Shown in pieces: positions 30,404 through 42,839 of a stretch of 64,000 nucleotides of DNA. Under the pieces are notes generated by a model. That model searched no databases, had not been told where the DNA came from, and saw only the letters and a list, made by a program, of their open reading frames with translations. The stretch's first letter is position 1. Each line of letters opens with the position of its first letter. The stretch covers positions 67,262,580 through 67,326,579 of the forward strand of contig NC_085138.1 of NCBI RefSeq assembly GCF_035046485.1, written 5' to 3'. Position numbers and translations under genes: made by a program. Source of the stretch: Aedes albopictus. Taxonomy: Eukaryota; Arthropoda; Insecta; Diptera; Culicidae.

Positions 30404-32572
30404 GTTCGGTTTATTTACCGCTTGATGAACCATCCCCTGCGAATGTTTTCAAGCAAGTCCACCCTGTTGCGGATGGCCCAAAAACGTGATCGAAATTGTT
30501 TTGACCATGAAAACATGATTTTTGATCTTTGGTGTCTTTGGCAAAGTTTTTCTATAAAATAAGCCCTAATTTATGGAAATATCAGTTTTGTGATCAATCC
30601 CCCTAAAAGTGAGAAACGGTTTCTAACTTTTTTATTTGTAAACTAAAAAAATATGTTTGTTCAGAGAAGTTGTAGGCAATTTTACTAGAAACAACTTTGC
30701 CGAACATACAAAATTTCTATCTCTTGATTTGTATGTACATTTGAGGCGTTTTTTATGAAGCACCCCTAAAAATCAGTTTTTTGCTTATAACTTTTTCTAT
30801 GAATTTTTCACGATTTCCAAATGTTCTAGCAAATGTTTTGCCTTATTAAAACGCGTAACTTTTGCGAAGAAAGTATATATCTATCTCTCATATTTATCAT
30901 GTTATTGGAAATTTCACTTTAAAAAATGCTTATGTTTGACATACCCATTTGTTAACTTTCGCACGTTTTCGCAGACCAGGATTTTCACATTTGAAAATAT
31001 GGAACGAGTTTTATCTATTGCAAATATAGCCAGTTTTAGCCTGATTTCGCCTGCATATTTAAATTCACATACTAGAAATGACTATCATTATAAAATGTGT
31101 TATTGTAAAATGATCAACATGTCAAAAAATGTACTCAGTGCTTTTCTTACATGATTTTCCCACATGAACACGCAAAAACGTTTTCACAGAATCACTTGGA
31201 ACTGCATCAGATGCCTTCCCATAAAATTTAAGTTTTTTTTTCAGATAAACAGTGGCTCTCATAGTAGTACGATAAGTCTCTTCCACAAAATAATCGATAT
31301 TTTTAAATGCTCTTGCTAATGCTCATAAAATTTTTCGTGTTCATGTACACTTTGCGAAAATGGTAATTTGCAGAAGGTTCAAATAACAACAACTGATGTT
31401 TCGATTAATATTGATTTTTAATTTGTTTACTTGAAAAATGAAACTTATCTGTTAATATTGAGCGATTCCAAGCAACAGCATCAAAATTAAGGAAAATTTT
31501 TAATTCATGATTTTCTATTGAACTGAAACTTTGCACAGTTTTTCAGTTCCATCTAAATCGCCATTTTTCGATATCAAATTTTTATTTAGAGCCACGACTA
31601 ACTTTTCAAAAGGGTGTATGTGAAAATGGTTCAAAAATATTCAAAAATATGCACAGCCAAAACGGATTGTTCGATTGTTATGAATTTTTCAGCAAAGTTA
31701 GATAGCTAAATGGTGATTTCTAAGAAAATATACACTGTGAAAAAAAATCTATTTTATCATTGAAAAACATCATTTTTGTCACAAAAACTCAAATATCTCA
31801 AAACCCTATCTTTTTACCAACTTGAATTTTTTAGGGAAAACGGTCCATTGTATTAGCAATCTACCATAAAAATTTGGTGATGGTAAACTAATAAACAAAA
31901 AAGTTATAACATTTCAAAAATTTCACAATTTTTACATTTAGTAAAAAAAATTTTTCTGTGTAAATTATTTCGGCCGGGAATCGCGATTTGATGCTGATTT
32001 TATTGTTCAGCAAAGTTAGATAACTAAATGGCGATTCCTAAGAAAATATACACTGTGAAAAAAATCTTTTTTAACATTAAAAAATATCATTTTTGTCACA
32101 AAAACTCAAATATCTCAAAACCCTATCTTTTTACCAACGTAATTTTTTAGAGAAAACGGTCCATTGTATTAGCAATCTACCATGAAAATAAACAAAAAAA
32201 TTATGACAATTCAAACATTTCATAATTTTCACATTTAGTAATAATTTTTTTTAGTGTAAATTATTTCGGCCGGAAATTGAAGTTTGATGCTGATTTTATT
32301 GTTAATGGCCTTGCGTAAGTAAAACAAGTTGTTTTTATTATATATTATATATACATATAATATACTATGTACCGTAATGTTCCGATTTTATCACGCCCTC
32401 CGCGCATTAGTCGTTTATTCATTAATTTGCTGTTACATTTGAGGACAAGTGTTTTCCCTCTTCTTCAAGATGAATGTTGAAAGCGTGTTTTGCAACGTTA
32501 AAAATATTGAAATGGGTATAGATGTTGAAGAATATTACAGGGCATTTTTGAAAAGGGGCGTAATTAAATTGT

Positions 32573-32868
32573 TTAAACAGATGTCGCTGATGGCAATTTC
32601 TCAGTTGTTGTCGTTTTCGAACTTCCTGCGCCCTGCTTTACCGATGATATACAGATGGCTCGTTTGTCAAATTTTAGACGGCAGGACGTGCAAATGCGTA
32701 ATTTTGTACACAATGTGGACATTTGGGCATAACCAGTCTCTTTCAGTTTATCTATGGTGCTTTCGGTGAGATTTCGTAACTCTTTTGAACATTTTTTTTT
32801 CATCAAACGGTCTACAAGAGAGCGTTGAGTTGAAGACCTTTGAGAAAGCGACTGTTCATCTTGTTCGT
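32573..32868 (-). CDS. Fragment with CxxC element, TE-associated, unknown function
   Basis: Read on the minus strand from about 32868, the frame includes SQRSSTQRSLVDRLMKK, then KELRNLTESTIDKLK, and the cysteine pair in RICTSCRLKFDKR. A C...H/LR...CxxCR arrangement like this is, from memory, the N-terminal part of proteins found in large insect DNA elements. A stop just upstream may be intronic: GTAAGT on the minus strand near 32908 and an AG near 32865 could bound a short intron. The rest of the protein is not present. Confidence 0.35.
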
Positions 32869-33338
32869 TAGATTATAATAAACAAAATCACTTATTAATT
32901 TTAACTTACTTGTTTGGTGTTGGTGGCTGAAGAAAAAAAAATACTATACAATTTTTAATATTCATAGCGGTAGTATTTTTTTGTTTTTTTCGTGAGCATT
33001 GTCAGGTATGTATACAGACAAACAAACGTAACACTGGCGAAATTTTCATTGACCACGCCTTCAACGATCATTTTGAATCTTGGTTGTGGCTTTCATAACA
33101 AGAAGAGCGCCCATCGTTTTTCTTTGCGTTTGACGTTTCACACTAGCGCCTTCTGATGACGATATTGCACAACGCAGTGTTTCGTGAAACATTTCCACCA
33201 GGTGGTGATAGTGTGAACTGGGCGATGAATTTTCACTAAAATTGTTCTAGGCTTTTCGTCTGTTTGTCTGTGGTATGTACCTCTTATGCATTTGTTGTTG
33301 TTGAAGTTACTCGCATTCTTCCGATCATAAAGTCTGTT

Positions 33339-33570
33339 CTCTACACACTTAATTTTGATTACCGAGTTCGGTAATTTTTTGACGAGATTAAAACTGCTGA
33401 GCACCGAACTCGTTCAGCAAAAATGCATTGTTTACCTTTTCCATACGATTTTGACAGTTGTTTTACTGAGCCTCAGTAAAATCGATTACCGAAACTACCG
33501 AGATCGTACTGCTGTTATAATCTCGTCAAAAAAGTACCGAACAGGCAATTCAGAAATAAGTGTGTAAGAG
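33339..33570. mobile_element. Foldback MITE in the centre of the palindrome
   Basis: CTCTACACACTTAATTTTGA at the left and TTCAGAAATAAGTGTGTAAGAG at the right are inverted. The arms also share TTTTTTGACGAGATTA. About 230 bases, non-coding. Confidence 0.65.
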
Positions 33571-34396
33571 GGATTTTTTTGCGGATAAACTAGACGTATA
33601 CGCGTATAAAAAAACTTTTATTATACAGCTTTTGTCTTAAAAATAAATTCAATTCCATTTTTCTTATAATCAACAGCTTTTCAACACTATCAAGGGATTT
33701 TTTCACCAGTCACGTACAATAAAAAGTATGACAATCTCAATATTTTTGATCACAACACTGGATCGCGTCTAAGTTTCAAATAGATACTATAGTAATTACG
33801 AATAATCAAACTAAAGTATCATGAAAACAACTTGTTTAATTCAGGCGGTAGCCTTTACAATAAAATCAGCATCAAAATATAATTCTCGAAATAATTTACA
33901 CAGAAAAAAATTTTTTTTTGTTACTAAATGTAAAAATTGTGAAATGTTTGAAATGTCATAACTTTTTTGTTTATCAGTTTACCATCACCAAAATTTTATG
34001 GTAGATAGCTGATATAATGGGCCATTTCCCCTAAAAAATTGAAGTTGGTAAAAAGATAGGGTTTTGAGATATTTGAGTTTTTGTGACAAATATCATATTT
34101 TTTCAAAGTAGAAAAAGAAATTTTTTACAGTGTATATTTTCTAAGGAATCATCATTTAGTTATCTAACTTTGCTGAAAAATTTATAACAATCGAACAATC
34201 CGTTTTTGCTGTACAGCTTTTAGAATATTTTAGAACTATTTTCGCATACACCCTTTTGAAAAGTTAGTCGTGAGTGAATATGAAGGTTTAATATAAAAAA
34301 ATGGCGATTTATATGAAATTGAAAAACTGTGCAAAGTTTCAGATATTTTTGAAATGGTCGCTCAGGATCGACTGACATGACTCCGTGGAATTCCTC

Positions 34397-34748
34397 TATT
34401 AACACATATATATCATTGATTACTGTCATCATTAAATGTATTGCTTCCAGTTACTGTATGTATGTTTTTCTGTCCGAGGAAGCACAAGAGTCACGCAACA
34501 AAGACACCAGGAATTACAGAGAGGATCATAGACGTAAGTTTCCAAAAATCTAAACTAACACAGATCTCCTACATCGTCTGCTTGAAACATCTGATCCCAT
34601 AATAAGGAATATTGGACTATTTCCTAAAAAAAAACTAGAACACAATAAACGTAGGATGCGAACAACCTTTTGCTCTAAACATATGACGAGATAGTAACTG
34701 GAAGCAATGAAATAAGTGATGACGTTAATCAATGATATGCGTTAATAA
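34397..34748. mobile_element. Foldback MITE in the right arm of the palindrome
   Basis: ATTAACACATATATATCATTG at the left mirrors AATGATATGCGTTAATAA at the right. The arms also share ATTGCTTCCAGTTACT. It is absent from the left arm of the host palindrome, so it inserted later. Confidence 0.65.
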
Positions 34749-36439
34749 TAACAGATATGTAATAATTTTCAAGTAAACAAATTGAGACCCAATTTTAATC
34801 GAATTATTAGATGCTGTTATTTAAACATTCTGAAAATTTACATTTCTGCAAAGTGTACATGAACTCGAAAAATTTTATGAGCATAAGCAAGATCATCCAA
34901 CAATATCGTTTATTTTGTGGAAGAGACTTATCGTACTACTATGAGAGCCACTGTTTATCTGAAAAAAAAAACTTAAATTTTATGGGAAAGTCATCTGATG
35001 CAGTTCCAAGTGATTCTGTGAAAACGTTTTTGCGTGTTCATGTGGAAAAATAATGTAAGAAAAGCACTGAGTACATTTTTTGACATGTTGATCATTTTAC
35101 AATAACACATTTTATAATGATAGTCATTTCTAGTATGTGAATTTAAATATGCAGGCGAAATCAGGCTAAAACTGGCTATATTTGCAATAGATAAAACTCG
35201 TTCCATATTTTCAAATGTGAAAATCCTGGTCTGCGAAAACGTGCGAAAGTTAACAAATGGGTATGTCAAACATAAGCATTTTTTAAAGTGAAATTTCCAA
35301 TAACATGATAAATATGAGAGATAGATATATACTTTCTTCGCAAAAGTTACGCGTTTTAATAAGGCAAAACATTTGCTAGAACATTTGGAAATCGTGAAAA
35401 ATTCATAGAAAAAGTTATAAGCAAAAAACTGATTTTTAGGAGTGCTTCATAAAAAACGCCTCAAATGTACATACAAATCAAAAGATAGAAATTTTGTATG
35501 TTCGGCAAAGTTGTTTCCAGTGAAATTGTCTACAACTTCTCTGAACAAACATATTTTTTTGGTTTACAAATGTAAAAGATAGAAATCGTTTCTCACTTTT
35601 AGGGGGATTGATCACAAAACTGATATTTCCATAAATTAGGGCTTATTTTATAGAAAAACTTTGCTGAAGACACCAAAGATCAAAAATCATGTTTTCATGG
35701 TCAAAACAATTTCGATCACGTTTTTATGCCATCCGCAACAGTGTGAAGTCGTTGCATTCTGCACTTCAAAAGGCCTTCCGCTAATTTTTGGTAGTGATGC
35801 TAATGCTCACCATAATCTGGGGCAGCTCAGATTATTTGGAAGGCTCCTGTTTGATGAGGTACTTAAGCAGTACAGATCTTGCATTACTTAACATAGGCAA
35901 CCGCCCAACCTTCATGGTGTCTGCTAGAGAGGAAGTGTTAGACATAACGCTTTGCTCTAGCAGAATTAGTCACGAGCTGACCAATTGGCATGTGTCAGAT
36001 GAAGAATCTTTATCTGACCATCGCTACATCTTGTTTGAACATGTAAATGTTACTTAGCAAACTTTGCGTTTCAGGAACCCCCGGTCAACCAACTGGGGTC
36101 TCTTTACCGATTTGGTTGCAGCCAAATTTCATGGATACTCACCATCCATTGACACTCCAAGTGATTTGGATGATGCCATTAATACTACAATGGTCTTCAT
36201 CACGGAAGCTTTTGAAGAAGCTTGCCCTCTACGGTCTGTGAAGACCACAACAGGAACCCCCTGGTGGAACTCTGATCTGGCGAAGCTCAGGAAACAACGC
36301 AGAAAGAGTTGGAACTGACGACGTCTGGCTGGATCGGAGGCTTTCAGGGCGGCTCGCAAGGCCTACCAGAAAGCTCTTCCGTCTGCTGAACGATTCGGCT
36401 GGAAAAACCTTTGAACAAATGTTTCCAGTCTGAGTGAAG

Positions 36440-37800
36440 CCAGTCGATTGAACACAATCCTTGCAAAATCTAAGGATTTCCGAGTGTACGAACTTCGTTT
36501 GCCAAATGGCGATCTGACTTCCACTGATGAGGAAGTTCTGGAATGCTTATTTAGCACACACACTTCCCAGGATGTGTGGATATTACATCTTCGGATGAAC
36601 CTGATGTCTTTTCTTGTAGTTATGATTCCCAGGCTTCGGCTCGGAGTATTGTAACTATAGAATCGATTGAGTGGGCACTTAATAGCTTTGTTTCTTTTAA
36701 ATCTCCTGTAGCAGATGGGATTTATCCTATTTTGCTTCAGAAGGGATTTGATTATTTCAAACATGTTCTGGAAAAAAATACCTGTTTGCAGTTTTGCCAC
36801 AGGGTATATCCCAAATCTTGGCGGGATATTACTGTGAAGTTCATTCCGAAAGTGGGTCGTGCGTCGTATGAAGAGGCAAAGAGCTTCAGACCTATCAGTT
36901 TGACCTCTTTTCTTCTGAAATGCTTAGAACGCATTGTCGATCATCGCATCCGTGATGTTCATCTGGCCAATGTGCCTCTTCATGTGAACCAACATGCTTA
37001 CCAATCTGGAAAGTTCACTGTGACTTTTTTAAACAAGGTTGTTAACGATATCGAGAAAGCATTCGCTCAAAAGCAATATTGTTTGGGAGTTTTCTTAGAT
37101 ATCGAGAGTGCATTTGACAATGTGCCTTTCTATGCCATATTGGAAGCCGCACGGAGTCATGGTATATCTCCAATGATTTCCAATTGGATTCATCAAATGC
37201 CTCAAAACCGATATCTCTTCTCGTCATTTCGTCTAGCAGGGATTAGGAAATTGAATGTTTGTGGATGCCCCTAAGAGGGAGTCTTGTCGCCGCTTTTGTA
37301 GATTCTCGTAGCAGATACGCTATTGAGCCAACTCAATAATAGCGGTTTTCCTACTTATGGTTTTGCCAACGACTACCTAGCATTGTTAGTTGATATGTGT
37401 ATCACCACCCTTTTCGACCTGATGCAAAACGCCCTTCAGGTAGTTGAGAGCTGGTGTCGCCAATATGGCCTTTCGATAAATCCGAATAAAACATGTATTG
37501 TTCTTTTTACGGAAAGTCGAAACCGTAATGGCGTTCGACCTTTGCGTCTCTTTGATTCTGAAATCGATGTGACTGAACATGTAAAGTACGTTGGAGTTAT
37601 TCTTGATTCCAAGCTTTCCTGGACACCTCATGTTGAGTTCAGATTCAAGAAAGCTTGTATGGCCTTCGGGCAATGCCGGCGAACCTTTGGTACAACTTGG
37701 GTTCTAAAACCCAAGTATACCAAATGGATTTACACAACTGTTGTTCGTCCAATATTGGCCTATGGATGTCTTGTGTGGTGGCAAATGAGTACGACCTAAT
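36440..37800 (+). pseudogene. Copy A reverse transcriptase
   Basis: Blocks in order: SPVADGIYPILLQ near 36700, KVGRASYEEAKSFRPIS near 36850, YQSGKFTVT near 37000, GVFLDIESAFDNV near 37085, CGCP then a stop and EGVLSPLL near 37262-37300, YGFANDYLALL near 37355, and the thumb FVRPILAYG-like region near 37745. The first catalytic aspartate (LDIESAFD) is present. The second motif is altered to FAND and a stop precedes it. Inactive. Confidence 0.75.
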
Positions 37801-37823
37801 CAAAGTTAGACCATCTTCAAAGG

Positions 37824-38645
37824 ATGTGCTTAATGGCGATGTCTGGAGCATTCTCTTCAACTCCCACGACAGCGCTCAAAGTTCTTTTTGACGTCGCTCC
37901 ACTACACATTCATCTCAAACAAGAAGCACTTTCTTGCACTTACCGTCTACGGGTACTCGGTCTACTAGAGGAAACTCCTGTGAACTGCACATCAACACAC
38001 ACCTCCTTGTTTCCACTTTTGGTGAATTGGGACAAAATTGTCCTTGCTCCAAGTGATCTTACAATTGCTTTCAATTTTCCATATAGGACATTTTCCTCGA
38101 AATTCCCTGCCCGGGAAGAGTGGACATCTGGATGTCTGGAAAGAAGTATTTCAGACGGCATCGTATGTTACACTGATTGCTTCCTTCTCGAAGGTCGAAC
38201 AGGTGCTGGTGTTTATTCTCGTGAGCTAAAGCTATATCAGTCTTACTCACTTGGTAGACACTGCACCGTTTTTCAGGCCGAAGTCTTTGCTCTTATGTGC
38301 GGAGTGCAATCAGCACTTCAGCAGCACGTAATGGGCAAAGTAATATACTTCTGTTCAGATAGCCAGGCTGCTATTAAAGCACTTGCTTCGGCCAACTCCA
38401 GGTCGCAGATAGTTATCGCTTCTCGAACGCAAATTGAGGAGCTGAATTCAGCAAACGCTGTTCACCTCGTATGGGTACCTGGCCGTTCTTCCATCGCTAG
38501 AGCATCACATGACTTCATTGGCCCTGAGCCAGCTATTCCGATGTCTAAGTGTTGGGTAAAGCTTCAGATTCACACCTGGGCTGCCACTCAACACAGACAA
38601 TACTGGAATAGTTTGGGGTCATGTCGTCAAACCAAATTGTATTGA
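37824..38645 (+). pseudogene. Copy A RNase H region
   Basis: Frame with CYTDCFLLEGRTGAGVYS near 38165, FQAEVFALMCG near 38273 and CSDSQAAIKAL near 38353: the D, E and D of an RNase H. The usual final aspartate region is shortened (RASHDFIGPEPAIP). RNase H in this position distinguishes LOA/I-type LINEs from Jockey and RTE. Confidence 0.75.
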
Positions 38646-38663
38646 ACTGAGTCATCTCCAAGG

Positions 38664-38960
38664 GTGGCGAAGTATCTTATAAATCTGTCAAAGCAGAATT
38701 GCAGCATTCTGGTCAAAGCATTGACTGGCCACTGCCGACTCAGTTATCACATGGCGAATATTCAGCAAGCTGATTCATTTGCATGTGATAGCTGTGAATC
38801 CGATTATGGAACTTCGTATCATTTAATATATAACTGTCCAGTTTTTGCGCAACTGCGTTTCCGAGTACTCGGGAAACACTTATTAAGTGAAACTGACTTC
38901 AGAAACCTGAATCTTCAGGATATTCTGTTGATTTTAACCCGCTGTGGTAAAAAGCTTTAG
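38664..38960 (+). pseudogene. Copy A C-terminal cysteine region
   Basis: Contains CDSCESDYGTSYHLIYNCP, a Cys-Cys-His-Cys array usual at the end of these LINE proteins, and ends at a stop at 38958-38960. It is separated from the RNase H frame by a stop near 38643. Confidence 0.7.
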
Positions 38961-39359
38961 GCTCTCTTTCGCTTTATGCGTTATTGCAATGTCCTTTTCA
39001 GGGCGCTGTTTGAACCCATTATGGTACGCTTATGCGTTAGTACCCTCTTCCAGGGCATTTTTCCCTATCGCCTACCTGTCCTTATCCCCATCCTTATCCT
39101 TACTTTTTTTTATTTATTTTTTTCTCCTCATATGTAGAGCCTTTTAACCACTGCGTCCATTATTTAGGAATATTGTGGTATGACCCATATTTACCAAATT
39201 ATGTCCCAAATTATGACCCATATTTACCAAATTAGTCAAATATCCTGTCACAATTGAGCTGTAATGGACAATGGTTGATGTAACACCTGATCCCAACTAG
39301 GCACAACTCGTTTTATGAAGTGTATTACCCTGTTGGGATTACTTCGCCAAATTACCAAG

Positions 39360-39647
39360 GGCTCTAGAAACCCTTTTCCAAATACCGCCAATCTCTGATT
39401 GGATAGTACTCCACAGTTGCAGAGTAAATATTCAGCAGTTTCGTTTTCCGGTTGACAGAAACGACACTCGGAGGATTGGATTTTTCCATTTTTCCATTTG
39501 GATGATATTTACTCGGCCAGTCATCAGACCAGTAATTACCCTGAGATCTTTTTTGTTTAGACTGGCTTTTTCTGCACTGGGTTTTATAAACCTTTTCGCT
39601 TGCTTGGATGTATCCGTGGCATTCCAATTAGATTCGGCAAAAGGTTT
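39360..39647 (-). pseudogene. Copy B C-terminal region
   Basis: Minus-strand frame with TSKQAKRFIKPSAEKASL and LRVITGLMTGRVN, the region after RNase H. A short frame change precedes FLSTGKRNC. The cysteine array is not intact. Confidence 0.6.
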
Positions 39648-40712
39648 TTGCAACCATAACAAATTGCAAATTCTCCATAGAAAATCAAAAAGCGCTCCAT
39701 AAAGAATGAACATATGTTCCATGAAAATGTGAAATGATACCCATAAATAATTGAAAACGTTCCATACTTCATAAAAAATGTAACGGTAAAACATAAAATT
39801 TTCTCAATAAGGGGCTGTTGTAAACCACGTGGTCATTGTTTTGGGACTTTTCAAGCCACCCCCCCCCCACCCCCGCGTGGTCATTTGACCATACAAATTT
39901 TTTTATTTGTCCATACAAAATGGTATTTGGCCGAACCCCCCCCTCATGACCACGTGGTTTATGGACAGCCCCTAAAAGTGAAATTTTGCACCAATAAATA
40001 ATACTGAAATTCTCCATAATAAAACACAAATGCTCCATAGAAAAATGCAAACGCTCCATAAAAAATTAAAATTGTACCCATAGAAAATTGAATATTGCTC
40101 CATAGAAAAATTAAATTGCACCATATAAAATAGATGAATGCTCCATAAGTATTAGCAAACTGCATCACATAAAATACAATTTGCTCCATAAAAAACTGAA
40201 AATTCTCCGTAACTTAAAACATTTGCACCACTAAAGCAGTGCAATGTAAAGCAATTCAGCCCTGTCGAATTAAATCATGAGAATATGCTATCTATGAAGG
40301 ATTTTCAATTTTTCATGGAACAATTAATATTTTCTATGGTGTAGTTTGATAATACTTATGGAAAATTAATCTATTTCCTATGGTGTAATTTCAATTTTTT
40401 ATGGTGCAATTTAATTTTTCTATGGAGCAATATTCAATTTTCTATGGGACAATTTTAATATTTTATGGAGCATTTGCATTTTTCCATGGAGTATTTGTAT
40501 ATTATTATGGAGCATTTCAGCATTATTTATTGGTGCAAAATTTCACTTTTAATGAGAAAATTTTATGTTTTACCGGTTCATTTTTTATAAAGTATGGAAC
40601 GTTTTCAATTATTTATGGGTAACATTGCACATTTTCATGGAACATATGTTCTTTCTTTATGGAGCACTTTTTGATTTTTTATGGAGCGTTTCTATTTGTT
40701 TATGGGTGCAAT
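39648..40712. mobile_element. Foldback built of short CTCCATAAAAAAT iterations
   Basis: Two arms mirror each other around about 40265: TTGCAACCATAAC at the left, TTTATGGGTGCAA at the right. Each arm is itself a series of about 15-20 short units of roughly 25 bases with CTCCATAGAAAA or, inverted, TTTTTATGGAGCA. The GGGGCTGTCC MITE at 39811-39972 is inserted in the left arm. The intact right arm gives its empty site. Non-coding. Confidence 0.75.
39811..39972. mobile_element. GGGGCTGTCC MITE, copy 2 (TSD TAA)
   Basis: GGGGCTGTTGTAAACCACGT and its inverted end GTGGTTTATGGACAGCCCC, with TAA at 39808-39810 and 39973-39975. Same family as 10586 and 44119. The interior has TTGTCCATACAAAATGG-like and C-rich stretches. 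Confidence 0.85.
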
Positions 40713-41063
40713 AAATAGGCTGCCATTAGATTCTACCGTGGACATTTCCCAAGTTTTTAGTTTCATCCGAAGAGCACACTCAGGAACTCCAAAGAAAGGT
40801 TCAGGGCCTACAAAGCTTGATGCCGCACCCTGTCTGGCTAAATTGTCGTAGATCTTGGCAAACCTATAATTTCTTTTCAGACAAATGTTGGCACACTCTA
40901 GAATGGCTTGAACTTCTGCTTGAAATACAGTGGGACTGCATCCCATTGGTATAGCCTTACTGATACCAGGGCCGAAAACACCAGCTCCTGTATTTTCACC
41001 CATCTTGGACCCATCAGTATAAAATACAATAGAACCTGGACGTAAACTTGGCCCACCAGCATC
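40713..41063 (-). pseudogene. Copy B RNase H, internally deleted
   Basis: FYTDGSKMGENTGAGVFG (about 41028-40975) and FQAEVQAILECA (near 40915) keep the first D and the E. The region with the second D is missing: the frame jumps from NYRFAKI to YDNLARQGAASSFVGPEP. It would be inactive. Confidence 0.7.
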
Positions 41064-41530
41064 CTAAACATAGCGACCTGGTTTCACCACTTTGAAGGGA
41101 ACATCATAGTTGGTCTTTGTTATCATCCAATCTTCTACTGTTTGTATGTCCATGTTTAATTTGAAGTCTTTGATGATCCTCAAATGTCCAACAAGATCCC
41201 CGTCTAGGACTTTATTGTAATGTATAAACCGAAGGGCACTTTTTACCGCTTGTAGTTTAACAAATTGATGCAATGGCAGTATATTGAGAAGGGCATCCAA
41301 AGCAACTAATGGAGTGCTTTTCATTGCTCCTGTCATAGATATACAAGCAAGTCTTTGTAGCTTACTTAGCTTCTTTTGACAGGTTACCTCATTTGTTTTG
41401 GGCCACCAAACAAGTGAAGCATAAATAATCTTAGGCCGGACTATTGCAGCATAGATCCAGTGAATCATGTTAGGTCTAAAACCCCAGGTTTTTTCCTAAG
41501 GCTTTGCTGCAGACCCAAAGGGCATTGGTA

Positions 41531-42823
41531 CCCGAGCAGAAGAGAATAACAACATCATAAGAAAATGTGTTATTTTGGCAAAATAACTGAGTAACACAAT
41601 CAGGTATTTTCATGTTATTAACATAACAAATTATGTTATAAACTTGGCTGTCATAAGCGGCAAAATAACAAAAATCATAACAAAAAAATGTTCCTGGAAG
41701 ACCAATCCAATAACATGTTTTGTTAGTTTCGATAACAACATAATAACAATAAATTTGGAAAATAGTTCAATAACAAATGTCGTTATTTTAAAGTTATTGA
41801 TAACAATCCGAAAGCAAAATTTGTGATGATATTGAACGAAGGGCAGGTGGATCTAGTTTTGGCACTTGCCACTATAAAGGTACCATTAGACGTGACAAAT
41901 ATTTGGCCAAACAACCCCAACAAATGACCAACACAACGTAAATCATGGTAACCTCGGATGAATGTCGGACTACAATGGCAATTATTTGTCATTATGACAA
42001 ACAGTCTAATGGCCCCTTAACTAAAACAATTTTAACCCTATTATTGGCACACCATGAAGTATCTAACCCTATTCAAAAACTCCAATCAATTGGTTTGAAA
42101 CATAATCAATATCAAAATTCTGTCAAAAGATTCGCTCGAAACTAGACGCTGGCAGGCTTTCGTTAAAATTACAATTACAAAATAATTAAAGTCGGTTCAG
42201 TGGTAAAGAAGTTACGATTATTTCAAAGTTTAAGAAATTGGAAAATTTTGTTTTGGACTACTCTTCAAAACAACCCTAGACTAGTCTGGAAAAATATGAG
42301 TTTGAATATTTTTGATGAACTACAAACTCATCAAGTAGAACACCATTCTGAGGTCCACTATATTGTATTTCTATGTAATAGCTTCGAATACACGTAACTA
42401 AATAAAAAAACATAAAACAGGTCATAATTATCGAAGTGTGTATACAATAATAATCTTAAAAGCTCGTTCAGTCCTTATTAGAGTAACTAATTAGATGATA
42501 CACAAGCTATGCAGTAAACAATGTAAATTTCGTGAAATAGGTGGATGTAGTTTCAGTTTTAAAACTTGTTATTTTTGTGCCATTGTTTATCAAATATTTG
42601 TACACTCAATAGTATAATAATTACTAAGTTCCATAACAAAACATATTATCAAAATATTGTTTTATGAGTGTATATCAATAGCTTGATCATAACAAAAAGA
42701 GATTGTAAAACAGAACATGTTATGGCAAAGTAATGCCTTGGTAAGTTAATAATAACAAAACAAGATATAAAAACAGATTATGTGATTTGATAGTTATTAG
42801 TTTGATATTCTCCTCTGCTCGGG
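41531..42823. mobile_element. CCCGAGCAG TIR element, copy 1
   Basis: Ends CCCGAGCAGAAGAGAATA and the inverted CCCGAGCAGAGGAGAATATC, flanked by TA at 41529-41530 and 42824-42825. The interior is rich in ATAACAAAA and GTTATTTTG. It splits the polymerase of copy B. A smaller relative is at 53023-53510. It hosts the MITE at 41877-42018. No transposase. Confidence 0.75.
41877..42018. mobile_element. Small MITE with AAGGTACCATTAGAC ends
   Basis: AAGGTACCATTAGACGTGAC at the left and GTCTAATGGCCCCTT at the right are imperfect inverted repeats, with GTCATNNTGACAAA also mirrored. About 142 bases, inside the CCCGAGCAG element. ACTA on both sides may be the duplication. Confidence 0.5.
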
Positions 42824-42839
42824 TACCCTTGGTTAAAAC

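Larger units (their letters stand above)
30464..35741. mobile_element. 5.3-kb palindromic element with ~1.9-kb arms
   Basis: The left arm (30464 to about 32345) and right arm (about 33815 to 35741) are long inverted repeats starting CTGTTGCGGATGGC at both outer ends. Shared landmarks are AACGTGATCGAAATTG, GTTATTGTAAAATGATCAAC and ACTCAAATATCTCAAAACCC. The left arm also has a tandem duplication of about 300 bases (31690-32290). The right arm has a nested foldback at 34397-34748. The 1.5-kb centre carries a short cysteine-rich frame on the minus strand and another MITE. No transposase and no clear target-site duplication. The element splits the LINE endonuclease. Confidence 0.8.
29430..38960 (+). 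pseudogene. RNase H-bearing LINE (LOA/I type), copy A, decayed
   Basis: 5' leader from about 29430, then endonuclease, reverse transcriptase, RNase H and a C-terminal cysteine region in the expected order. Inserted elements at 30188-30403 and 30464-35741 split the endonuclease. It contains several stops and frameshifts, for example at 36057, 36318 and 37272. The catalytic polymerase box reads FAND instead of FADD near 37368. The 3' untranslated end runs to about 39140. A second LINE of the same general type lies tail to tail on the other strand. Confidence 0.75.
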
